From positions 2,108,001 through 2,172,000 of the forward strand of contig JAPEUQ010000003.1 of assembly GCA_027946365.1 (NCBI GenBank): DNA of 64,000 nucleotides. Direction: 5' to 3'. The notes below the pieces were generated by a model. It was not told the origin of the DNA and did no database searches. It was given only the letters and a program-made list of their open reading frames with translations. Below, in pieces: positions 34,515 through 44,954 of this stretch. Made by a program: the position numbers and the translations under genes. The stretch is from Kalmusia sp. IMI 367209. Taxonomy: Eukaryota; Ascomycota; Dothideomycetes; Pleosporales; Didymosphaeriaceae. How positions within the stretch are numbered: position 1 is the first letter of the stretch; each line of letters starts with the position of its first letter.

Positions 34515-36524
34515 TCAATGACCGAAGAAATTCGTGCTAATAGAAGCAGTGAAACCAATTGTTTCATTGTCCAGAAGTCCGCTTGGGTTGACAGATGTTT
34601 TCTCTTCCTCTAGTGGTTGATTATTCACTCCGGAATCTGCAGCGACATTCTCATAATACTTTTTCGCCTCGTCTTCCGAGATCCATGGGAATAGCGTAGC
34701 AATTTCCTTTGCTTCCTTGACCGGATCAATAAAACCGTCGCTGAAAGTGCTCTTCTTCTTCCGCGGTTTCATGCTCACGAATGGCTTCATCTGTATGTCA
34801 GGCAGATGACCCTTCTCATGGAAATATTTGACCTGAGTGACAAATTTCTTAGCATGAGCAATCTCGTGGTCAGCTTTTACGCGCTTAGCAGCGAGTTTCG
34901 TAGGAATCTCGGCGATGATCTGCTCACGAAGCTGAAAGATATCGTTCTCCATGCGTTGATGAACCGCAACCCAGTCGACATCAAGCTTGCTTACAGCGAT
35001 TCCGCGTTCTGTAGCACGTAGTCTACGCATGTACAGCTCGTGCTCCTCAGCCCGCTGCTGTAGCGTAGCCTGATCCGTATTCTTGATCTGGAGGACGCGC
35101 TGGTCGTTAAGAAGCTTGCGCTGGATAGCGGCATTGTACTCCGGGTCAGCAATGGTTGGATAGAATTGCGAAGCATTCATATCGAGAATATCCATATTCT
35201 CGAGCTCAACGCTGAAATGAAAGGGATATTTCTCCAGAACATACAGCAGCGCATCAGTGAGACCTCTGAATCTACCAGCAGCTGTATATTTGTTTGCTGG
35301 AATAGTTAGACGAATGATGATGAGGCTATCTGGCATCATTCTTTTGTGCCAACTGTCGAGTGACTTGATGGTATCTGCGTACAACGCAATTTCGTGTCGC
35401 GAACCACAGAACTCGTGCTCATTGAGGATAATGAGACGCTCACCGCGACGCACATCACCGTCTTTCAATTTCATCTTGTCACGCCAACACTTAAACTTTT
35501 GGAGAGCGCTCATACGATCGTTGGAGAGGGCAACTTCAATATAATGCTGTTCTGAAGGGACAGGGTCGGCTTCAAAAACGAGGCGAGACTTGAAGCGCCC
35601 ATGGCCGGGCTCATAGAGGTAGATGGGATTATGGGAGATAGGGAACCACTTCGGGTGCGGAGAAGCCTTGGAAGATGGTATCGGCGGAGGTGTAGAGGCA
35701 GCCGTTGTTGCAATAGGTGTGCGGGTATCAGCAGCTTCTGCTGCTTTGAGGATTTCCTCAAACTCCTCATCGCCAGATTCGTCCGACTTATATTCTTCGA
35801 AGCCGTTGAATTGAAGAGGAATTCCTCGCTTGGCCTTGCTTTCGTCTTCATCCTCATTATCTTTATTTTGGGGAGCAAGCTCAGCATCGAGGTTCCGTGC
35901 ATCGAATTGAGTCACCTCATGAGCTACACACTCCCCTACTTCTTTGTAAGCTTCAGCAGCCTCAAAGGTTTCTAGATGCTTCCTACCTTCTGCTCGCATC
36001 TGGCTCGCCTTTTCCTTCACAAAAGTTTTGTTAGGCCGGCTTCGAGGAGTCTTGCTATGCCCAGCATTGAAACCCCAAGAGTAATTGGCATTCATCCCAT
36101 GCAATGCACCCGTCACATTGAATGTTCGCGGAGGTCCTTTGTATGTGCGCGCTGATGGGCGCTTAAAAGAAGGAGCAGGTGCCTTCTTTTCTTCGTCCTC
36201 AGTCTCATCGTCATCCTCTTCGTCGTCGTCCTCTTCGTCACGCTCTCGCAAGGCCCGCACTAGTAGGGCTTCGGCATCGAAATCCTCTTCCGGTACGTCA
36301 GAAGATTCAATACCTACGGTGGCATTTTCGCGATGCAGGACACGGGCAGCGGCACTCGAGTCGACATGCGCGATATATCCTGTAAAGTAAATATTAGGAA
36401 ATAGGTTAGGCGTATGCGCCTGCTGTCGCGTACCTTGCTCAGCCCGATCTGTCTCACGAGCCTCGCGTTGGCGTTTTGCGTCACCGCTGTGATCGACGCC
36501 TACAGTACGCTTTCCGGGCGCCAT
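34515..36524 (-). CDS. Uncharacterised protein, paralog C of the block
   Basis: Exons 36524-36434 and 36379-34515, 651 residues. The start MAPGKRTVGVDHSGDAKRQRE is basic, like those of paralogs A and B. The intron has GTACGC, a CTAAT branch region and TTTACAG, and joins AEQ to GYIAHVDSS. Next come an acidic Asp/Glu tract, a Ser/Pro linker, then the core: FKSRLVFEADPVPS, ERLIILNEHEFCGS, DSLIIIRLTIPANKYTAAG, FHFSVELENMDILDMNASQFYP. A coiled-coil-like helical part (RAEEHELYMRRLRATERG to IPTKLAAKRVKADHE) and VKYFHEKGHLPD close the conserved region. The upstream in-frame ATG at 36641 is less likely because the basic MAPGKR start matches the paralogs. Best-preserved member; no known domain recognised. 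Confidence 0.75.
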   Translation of the reverse strand: MAPGKRTVGVDHSGDAKRQREARETDRAEQGTRQQAHTPNLFPNIYFTGYIAHVDSSAAARVLHRENATVGIESSDVPEEDFDAEALLVRALRERDEEDDDEEDDDETEDEEKKAPAPSFKRPSARTYKGPPRTFNVTGALHGMNANYSWGFNAGHSKTPRSRPNKTFVKEKASQMRAEGRKHLETFEAAEAYKEVGECVAHEVTQFDARNLDAELAPQNKDNEDEDESKAKRGIPLQFNGFEEYKSDESGDEEFEEILKAAEAADTRTPIATTAASTPPPIPSSKASPHPKWFPISHNPIYLYEPGHGRFKSRLVFEADPVPSEQHYIEVALSNDRMSALQKFKCWRDKMKLKDGDVRRGERLIILNEHEFCGSRHEIALYADTIKSLDSWHKRMMPDSLIIIRLTIPANKYTAAGRFRGLTDALLYVLEKYPFHFSVELENMDILDMNASQFYPTIADPEYNAAIQRKLLNDQRVLQIKNTDQATLQQRAEEHELYMRRLRATERGIAVSKLDVDWVAVHQRMENDIFQLREQIIAEIPTKLAAKRVKADHEIAHAKKFVTQVKYFHEKGHLPDIQMKPFVSMKPRKKKSTFSDGFIDPVKEAKEIATLFPWISEDEAKKYYENVAADSGVNNQPLEEEKTSVNPSGLLDNETIGFTASISTNFFGH

Positions 36525-38092
36525 GGGATTAGATGTCACACGAATCCTTCGGCTCTGCAAACCTTCAGCAACGATTTTGATCAAGGCGTGATCAAAATTT
36601 AGGCACGCATATACCATACCTCGCAATACGAGTCTTCGCACACGGTTGGGTTGAGGGTTGGTGGGACGCAGTGGAGATACGTTCGAAGCCGTGGTGTTTA
36701 TGTTTGACTGCGAGTACCTTGGAGTGAAAGCTCCGTTGCCGCAACGCCGCTGGTCGATTGATCAGGGAACAGCACGGTGGATTCACTGCAGAAAAGAAAA
36801 CCGTGAGGAGTATCGATACACGCAAGTTTCTACGCTGCGAATCGATTATTTTCTAGGCTGCATTTAGTAAGTCCAAAATGTTCCGCCAAAGCTGAAGAAG
36901 ATGTAATTTATCCTTTTGCCCTTGCCGTTAATAGATAACATGGTGAGCAGGATCAAGGCTGTCAAGTGGTCTCATAAAATTCTTCTTCAAAGCCACCGAG
37001 AGATTACAGTAAGATTTACGAGAGTACAGTCACCTCGAACTCGCAAGGAATGCATGAGTACTTGATATACATAATTTTAGGAGGAAAAGGAGGAAGGGGA
37101 GAGCCATTCGCTATCCCTACCTTTCCAACCCGCGGGATCAGAAAGTATATGTGCACACAAAATCACACGAAAGATCAATGATTTTGAGTTTAGTAAATTC
37201 TCTGCGTCATGCCATCTTACAAGGTAGATAATGCATCGTTAATGTATGCAAAATACTTTGAGCTCAAGGATAGATATCTTTATACGAGCTTCCTCCTGAT
37301 GCCTGGCATAATGAAACAATGTTCTTGCTTGCTGCATCGGTACCAGAAACCAATACTGCTGATGTCATATATGTTGTGACATGTGGTATGGTCTGGTTCC
37401 CATCATTGGAAGTTTCATGGCATTCGTTACCATTCGTATTCTGAGACGTTATAGAATATTATTGTTTCCTCTAAATAGACCTAAGATAATAACATGATAT
37501 CCACGTACCAACAAGCTTGGACGTGTGCGAGGTAAACAGAAACAAACGAGCCTACAAATGATAACGGTAATGGCAATTAGCCATATAAGGACCATGCACA
37601 CAAGCAAAGACTAAACAATTGAGTAGGCATGATACTAATCACGTCGCGAAATCACCCGCCGCATCAGTCGGCACGGGCTTGTTGGAGGTTTAGAACTACG
37701 CAAGCGGTCTTGAACCACACCTACAAATTTTCCAAGTCATCTTCAATCTCCAAAGAATTATCGATATATAGGCGAGGTGGGCTTACCAAGATGAGAAAGC
37801 ATGTGTATTTCAGAGCGAGAGACTGACTTACTCCTATGCAGTCTATGTTTAGATCAATCGCAGGTACGGTGCGAAGTTAAGGACTGAATGGGAACTTAAT
37901 ATATATAGCGAGGAAGAACATGACTAGTACCAAGAGAGCGTGCTGACGGTACGCTAGAGTGAGTTGACTCTGGTTATCCAGGCCCCCTATACCAAGAGTC
38001 ACGCGCTTTTTATGAAGCTGCATCAAACCCCCTCGCACGACGCTTTAAATACACCGGCGTGCGATTTCTCTCATCCTGCTGAAGTCTCAAAG
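36525..38092. other. Intergenic region
   Basis: 1.6 kb, AT-rich, holding the promoter of paralog C. No gene, RNA or transposon ends recognised. Confidence 0.3.
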
Positions 38093-38625
38093 CTAAGAGG
38101 TAATTGAGGCTTGTCTTAGGGTCCGCTCGAAACACTTCAATCCCCATATACGAAATTGCATCCATGTCTTATCCGTTTGATAGCCATACGAACACATCAT
38201 TTGCGGAAATAAGAAGCTCGAGAAAGAAACTTTTCCAACTCTGCGAGTCTCCTCGTGTATAGCACGGTGACTGAGTCCACAGTGCGAGCAGATCTGTCCA
38301 AACGGAGGCCCTGCCATAGCTGAGCCTCTATAACCAGAGATACGTTCAACTTGGCTCTCTTCTATTTTTAGGATACTAGTGCCAATGAAGTTAGGCAATA
38401 TTTGTGACTACACTTGCCGCATATCAAATACCCAAATGGATACTCGCCGCCACGAAGATAGATCTTATTTACCTGGCCACAGCAGCAGAGAAATACACCA
38501 TCCGCAGGGCAGTGTAGATTCACTGGGTCCCTATCGGGCTCTCCATGAGGAGATGCGCTGCTCCGAAACAAGATAACCCAGGAGATGATATTTCTGATGA
38601 GTTTTGAGATGGAAAGCTTCGTCAA
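38093..38625 (-). CDS. Possible small zinc-ribbon-like protein
   Basis: Two minus-strand open stretches in different frames carry paired cysteines of zinc-ribbon type. The first (38625-38368) has NLHCPADG, FLCCCGQVN and ICGKCSHKYC. The second (38398-38093) has GQICSHCGLSHRA and MMCSYGYQTDKTWMQFRI. From memory this order resembles small fungal proteins with C..CGxxN...CxxC.HxxC followed by CPxCGLSWRA and CSCG..W. A short intron near 38370 could link them, but no in-phase splice was settled. It may instead be broken. Function unknown. Confidence 0.35.
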
Positions 38626-38825
38626 TTTGATTTAGGTGCCACGGTCTTATTGCAATTTGAGTGGAGAATATTATTAGGCTCAAAACTTTCAGGTAATCAT
38701 ATATTATATGGAAACCGTTGTGCGTTGCCTCACAATGTTCTTGTTATAATGCTGATATTAGCCCTCTGAGTTGGCGTTAAAGTTGCTTTGTACGCATTAT
38801 ATGAAATATTCAGCCACAATGCGAT

Positions 38826-39302
38826 ATGTTATCTAGTCGCAATGCACTCGACAATCGTTCATATAAGGCTTCTTCGTATGAAATTCCCTACACAAAACAG
38901 AGCAAGAGGTTCAAAAATATGATCATCCCAAACAAGATCATACGTGCCGTGTGTAAGCCTTTCAGAATGCGCTCTGCTTCAAGCAAAATGATCAAAAAGG
39001 ATGGGTCCGTCTTGATGCCTACATGCTGCGCTACTTCTCGAATTCCGGAATTGTCGCTTCATCAGTGTATCTCCTATCCGGAGATTATTTTCACACCGGC
39101 TACACCTACAAATGAGGAGAGTGTTCTTAACACTAGCATGGATCACGAGTTGCAACAGAATAACAAGCAGCGTCCTAAGCTGCGGCGGCAACCAGTCTTC
39201 AGCAAACCAACATGGGATGATGCTCCGTATCCTTTCAAAGTTCTTGAGCTGGCTCCTCAAGAGAGCAATGACCTTTCTAGACAGATGCACCCTCCTCTCT
39301 AA
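38826..39302 (+). CDS. Doubtful hypothetical ORF
   Basis: 158-codon ORF (MLSSRNALDNRSYK...) without signal peptide, membrane segment or recognised motif. It is basic and contains clusters of Cys/Ser. It is longer than most chance ORFs around it, which is the only support. An overlapping antisense ORF exists. Confidence 0.2.
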   Translation: MLSSRNALDNRSYKASSYEIPYTKQSKRFKNMIIPNKIIRAVCKPFRMRSASSKMIKKDGSVLMPTCCATSRIPELSLHQCISYPEIIFTPATPTNEESVLNTSMDHELQQNNKQRPKLRRQPVFSKPTWDDAPYPFKVLELAPQESNDLSRQMHPPL

Positions 39303-41126
39303 TTGAGCAGCTCGTTTTTTGGGGTTCAAATTATTTCATATAATGACCTTCGCGACCCCGGAACCAATGTCACCAGTCCTCGCACGAGCAATCCATGTAG
39401 ATCGACGCACCATGTTTCGAAGCCATTAAGTACTTGCGAATGGGGTAACTGCCCTGTCTTTGCCCTAGCAATCTCAGTGCTCTATTGCTTCTTCGCTTTC
39501 TTTAAACCAAAGTATCGGTACTACATCATATCCTCATTTTCGATACGGTCCTCCAATTGTTGGCAAGGTGAGATATCGACATCATTGAAGACCTCTGCGT
39601 TGACCTTGTCTTTTTTTTTGTTTCTTAATACAATTTTGGCTAGCTTTTCGTTCTATATAGATTATAGACTTCGAACTTGACACGAATGTTTTTCTTCGTG
39701 ATGCGAAGGCAACGAAGATGTACTAAGGCATGGTCCTAGAAACAGGAGCTCTATCAATGTATTTTATCAAACGGCCCGAAGAATGAGTAACGAGCGTATC
39801 TACAAACAAAGCGCGCGCACCTGATTGCAGTGAGTGGCTTCCAAGAGAACTGCCAAGACATCCCTATCCAGCTCATTCCGATAGTTGCTCGGTATGACAT
39901 CAAACAAGGATGGTAAGGCTTCGTCAGAACTTCCATAATCAAATACGAGGAAGTTCATAGAGAAAGCCCAATCACACGAAAGTCGTACAAATGGAAGTAC
40001 AGCGAACTGAATTATTAGCTAGAAGAAGGAAGAACTATCATGAAACATGAAACTCCGACAGAGTCTCCAAAAAGAACTGTCAGCGATAGGCTACGCTTTG
40101 CCGACACCTGAAGAGTTGAAAGAACGAACCTGAGTACTCGTTAGCGCTAGCAAATAGTTTGGGGTGTCTCGCTTAGATAGCCGCCAGCGCGGTCCGCCGC
40201 TCTCTGTAGACACCGCCTGCCCATTCTTTCTTTGCACTAAGCCCCAGTGCTTCTACAATGTATGCTCCCCGACCCGACCGGGTTCTCACTCACTTATGGC
40301 AGAGACGCTGACGTGTGCTTTCATTAACCGTCTCCTTTGTTAGATTATCATGCGCCTTCTACTCTCTTTTCGCTCACTCACGGCTCGCTCCGTTCTGCCG
40401 GTTCGCCAGCGTTAGCCCCTGCCTTTGCATCTCCAGCGCTAGCCGCTGTTGTTCTCCTTTATCGCTCCTTTGATCTTCAGTGCTGGTCACCGTCTCCCTT
40501 CTTGCATAGCTCTTTTCTTTCCCTTATCATTTCATTGTTTTTCGGTGCTGGTCATCGTTCCTTACTCTGACTGTCCATCCGCCTCGCGCTCGCTACCATG
40601 ATGAGCACCTCGTATCTCTTCTGCTTTGTTTGTAACTACCACACATATGTGCCTCGTCGCTAGTCAACGATCGTACAACCTTCGAGGACCATATGGAGCC
40701 GGGTTCGTTCACTGGACTAGCATTTAGGACTTTAGCGACTCCATCTACACCTCCGAATGATATCAGCCCATCGAACGAATATTTATTGACCTGGTTAAGG
40801 TCAGCACGCGATGCCCACTGACGAGGGGTTGGAACCTGCAGGGGCCGTCTGTCAACTTTATCCCCCGATCACGGAGACCACGATGTTGACTTGCCGTCGA
40901 GTAGGGGTTTCTCAGCGCTGAGACCGCTAGCGCCGAGTGCCGATCTGATACCGTTGCCTACCGCCATATTTTTTCCATCGTTCCGTCTGGGGTACCGGAA
41001 TTGCGAGGAAGAAAGTTGCTTCATGAGAGATGTCAAATTCGCACTCTAATTCGCATAATCCCCGACATTCGTATTATTACAGGGCAGCATATTATAACAA
41101 ACTGAATTCTTGCGGACAGGAGACCG
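39303..41126. other. Intergenic region
   Basis: 1.8 kb without a supported gene. The 40320-40620 part is strongly CT-rich. ORFs at 39303-39680 and 40337-40570 look like by-products of pyrimidine-rich sequence. Confidence 0.3.
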
Positions 41127-42461
41127 CTACGCATTGAACCAAGCCCTTGCTACTCTCAGTACCTGGTTCCCATCGCCGATATCTAACAGGAATCTCCAAG
41201 GACTGACCAAAACATGCACGGCTTGACAGTGCAAGTCGAATGCAATCGGTCCCTCTCGATCCAATCTGTGCTGAGGATCGAAATAACCCCGTATCACAAC
41301 GACGCTATACCACAACATGAGTGCAAATACCACCGCATATGGTAATGTAAACGTAACGTAAAATCGCCAGGGTTCCTCCTCGAACTCAAAATCAAAGACC
41401 GTCCACTCAAAGATCAAGGATAACGCAATCAATCCAAATATTGTCACCATGAGGCTCGAGAATGCCAAGATGGTGCTCCAGTTCATCGGCTGGTACGAAG
41501 GGTCGTTCGCACCGCTGACCCAGCGAAACTGCGTGAACATCCAGTCCTGAGCGCATAACTCTTGCGCCGTACACATAGTATTGCCTGGAGCCTGTGCAAT
41601 TTCGGACTCCAGACATACGTAATTCTTATCTAATCCACCACCGCCGCCGAGGATGTCGGCTTTCTTAATGTGGATTGTGTAGCATGTCAATATCCACTGT
41701 ATTAAAGCAAGAGCAATTACTAAGCGCAGGATTGTACGTCCTAGTCCTCGATCTGTGCCCCAAATACACCGATACGGATGGAAATTGAGTAGTACTGCGA
41801 ACGTCCACGTTGATCCAAAGCCGTAGATGGAGACTGGCGTATGGTCTTTCGGACTCACTACAAGAGCGATAAACGAGTAGAACCAAAGAACCGTCATTCC
41901 CACAGTGAATATCCCTGAAGCATAGTCCAAGATGCCGAAGCCCTTACACTCGCCACAGCATTCTTGGTCGTGGGACATCTTTCGAGATGCCCACAAGCCT
42001 GCGAGCACCGTTACCATTAACTCCACCCAGTGGAGAGGCGCGGAATATCCGTACGTTGCTTGTAGCGGCCTCGAAGGTATGACTTTGAAGTCGGCAAAAC
42101 AGCTTTGCAAGGAGCACCAGCTATAACCATGGTTATCGCTCAAGGCAGCGCCGCTGGTGTCGGATATCCTGTTCACCCAGCCTCTGCCAGTACTAAGGTA
42201 GGAAAACCCTAAAGTGCAATTTACTTTCGCGGTAGTGTTGAAAGCGCATTCTGAGAAGCGCGTATTTTTGTACAGTGTGAAGGTGTCGGCGTTGACGCTG
42301 GTGGTGTTTGTCGAAGAAAGTTTAATGACAATGTAGAGGCCAACGAGTATGAGACCGCATGTGATGGCTATTGCGATGCGTATTAACCAAGTAATGATAG
42401 CTTCTGTCCCACTTCGTGTAGTGGAAGGACGGGTCAGCGGTCCGTATTTGGTCGCACTCAT
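41127..42461 (-). CDS. Multi-pass membrane protein of unknown function
   Basis: Single-exon, 444 residues. About seven hydrophobic segments are visible: residues ~22-46 (IITWLIRIAIAITCGLILVG), ~145-162, ~186-206 (VGMTVLWFYSFIALVV), ~215-230, ~243-262 (LVIALALIQWILTCYT), ~330-352 and ~370-392. Between the first two lies an extracellular-type loop with NxT sequons and four cysteines (SECAF, KVNCTLG, WCSLQSCF). Another Cys-bearing loop (YVCLESEI, MCTAQELCAQDW) follows the fifth. This suggests a plasma membrane protein with disulfide-bonded outer loops. No transporter or receptor family recognised. Confidence 0.7.
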   Translation of the reverse strand: MSATKYGPLTRPSTTRSGTEAIITWLIRIAIAITCGLILVGLYIVIKLSSTNTTSVNADTFTLYKNTRFSECAFNTTAKVNCTLGFSYLSTGRGWVNRISDTSGAALSDNHGYSWCSLQSCFADFKVIPSRPLQATYGYSAPLHWVELMVTVLAGLWASRKMSHDQECCGECKGFGILDYASGIFTVGMTVLWFYSFIALVVSPKDHTPVSIYGFGSTWTFAVLLNFHPYRCIWGTDRGLGRTILRLVIALALIQWILTCYTIHIKKADILGGGGGLDKNYVCLESEIAQAPGNTMCTAQELCAQDWMFTQFRWVSGANDPSYQPMNWSTILAFSSLMVTIFGLIALSLIFEWTVFDFEFEEEPWRFYVTFTLPYAVVFALMLWYSVVVIRGYFDPQHRLDREGPIAFDLHCQAVHVLVSPWRFLLDIGDGNQVLRVARAWFNA

Positions 42462-44954
42462 GGCATGAATGTAGAAAAATAGAGCGAGGTCGTTTCGGCG
42501 AATTTGTGGTTCTTCGTTGAGGAGGCGTTGATAGGCGAGGGTGTGTGTGTGTGTGTGTGAAAGTCAAAGTTTGTTGCAAGGCTGAGAAGATCAAGACTAT
42601 TTCTTTCGGCAGGCGCTATACATATAGACAGTCAGTACCCTCAGGCACGACTCAGCCCCCACAGCTGGCGAGCATCAATGCAGGGCCCGGCGTTTACAAT
42701 AGAGCCCTGAGCGTAGGATATGAGGATAGGCACGAAAGCTGAACAAGATCCTTGAGTCATACACGAGAGAGAGGCTTCACTTCTGCAGAAACAGAAACAA
42801 CCTCCAATCAAACCAACAAACCACGAGGCAAGCCCACCCTACCTGTTTTTTTTTTCTTTCCCAGAGGCATCAACTACTACTGTACTATTCGTGAAAATTC
42901 CACTCTGAACGTTGCCGCCTCGTCTTGGCGTCACTGCTACGTACTCTTGGCAATGCGCGTCGCTCTTTCCTGCTGCTTGGACAATGCTTCGGGACAGAAG
43001 GCTGGGGTGTTGCATTTTCCCCCGGCCCCAACTATCACATAAACGGTTGTATGTAAGGTACTAAAACAGAACAGTGTGATTGAAAAGGATTTCGTGCGCC
43101 AGAAACTAGTCCGGAACGGTTAGCGATCCGCAAACAAATCATACGAGCTACGCTCACAGATGATCTGAACTCCTTACGTGCATCTGCAATGCATGCAAAC
43201 CTCTTTCAACACAGCCAGCAGACAAATAGAGGTGCGTGCGAAGCTGGCTATGTATATAAATAGGTTAAAATCGGCATTGCGATCCAGAGGTTGCATTTGC
43301 CGTAATATTAAGACAGCGCCTAGCCCTGTTGCCTTGTTGCAGCCGCGCAAATGTGCGCGATTGGCTGTGTGCCTGTACATGGGTACGCCTAATTCCCTCC
43401 GTTTATGTGCCCACATACCAGCTGAGTACAACAAGAATTTTCTAGCTCGGCCTTCCCTGAGCACACTTGACAAGGCTGATGCCTAACATATCCCTCTCCT
43501 GTGGGCATCAACGTTCAATGTCTTTGCTATCAATTTACCAACTAATGCTGGTGCTTATGAAAAAAGGACCCTATGCGCACTAACTGCCGGTTATAGCTCG
43601 GTTGGAGTGCCGTCTTTTTCGCATTTCAATGTGCCCCAAAACAAGATATCATCCCGTTCCAAAGCATACAAAACTTGTTTGAAACACTGCCCATTTACGT
43701 TAGATTGAATAACATTTCACAAGCATATTTCGATACAGAATCCTATCCCCAAGTATTGACGGCGGCACAACGGGGAGTATAGCTACAGATGCAGTAGCGC
43801 GATTGACATGTCGCATTGACCATTCGACGAAGTGGCCACCAATGAGCTTTATCTAATTCCATAAAACTCCTCCTTAATGTAAACGTCTGTAGTCGTATAG
43901 TCAAGAATGCATTCGCTCAGCGGCGTAACTTTCATACGTTCGTTGGAATGGAAGCCGTAGGCTTTGCGGTCCTATGTGGGGGTCATTTGGCCTTCTCAGA
44001 AAGATGAAGTCGACATGTGACGTAAATCAATCAGTTTCATTATGAACCTGAGCTCTAGTGCAAGATAATCAAGGAGTTTTCGGTTTAGACACGAGCTTTC
44101 TGTTCGACATGTAGCGAATTCGATCGCCTTGGGGACGCTGTCAGGTAGCATGTCTCTTACTCTTTGCTTTACAAGTGATGATGCAAGTGTCAAGCAGAAC
44201 TAAAATGTAAATTCGGGCTCTTCCAGGCTATTCGTTGTTTCAAAATGGGTAGTTGGTATGTACAGGAGTCTCCAGATCCTTTGATTTGGTCCTTGGACTT
44301 TGACATATGTATCAGAGTTCGGAAGAGCTGAAGGGAGACAAAGGTTACCTAACACGGGCATTTAGTTTATCGCGCAAATCAAGGCTATACGTCACCTCGT
44401 TCAATCAATCTCGCCCATGGTCATATCTAACTTCAAAGGTCTATCCACGGACAGAATGTAGAACTTCATGTGAGGTATGCGAAACATGTGCACTTCAGTA
44501 CCTCAATAGTCAAGCTCAGTAAGAGTCATGAAGGTGATGGTACAAGGTCACGACGAAGTCTAAGTAAGAGCAATGAAATTGCTACGAGAAAGAGCGAAGG
44601 CGCTGGTCCCTACTAGACAATGACGGCGTGCAGGGCCAACACCGATTCTTAATCATTTTAAAATAAATTAATTTAATGAGAGTAGTGAAAAGATACAGTT
44701 TGCCGAGTTTTGGATGCGTTTCCTGCGGTTGTAAAAAGGAAACCAATCCAGGCGTGTCACGAATCTTTCATACACGGATATTTCATTAGCCTGATCGACA
44801 GTAGACCATCATCAAATATTCAAAACGAACCATCATCTGAACAGCTTATGACATTCAGACCTTACCAATGTACTTTTTTCCCTGCCTGCTGTGGGTTATC
44901 CTGCCCGTATTATTACTACGCGTTGTTCGTCCCGCCCTGAGGATCGTTAGCCGA
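42462..44954. other. Intergenic region with GT microsatellite
   Basis: 2.5 kb. A (GT)n run lies at about 42541-42559, in the probable leader of the membrane protein gene. The rest shows no supported gene; short ORFs (for example 42752-43042 and 43174-43486) have no recognisable content. Confidence 0.3.
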
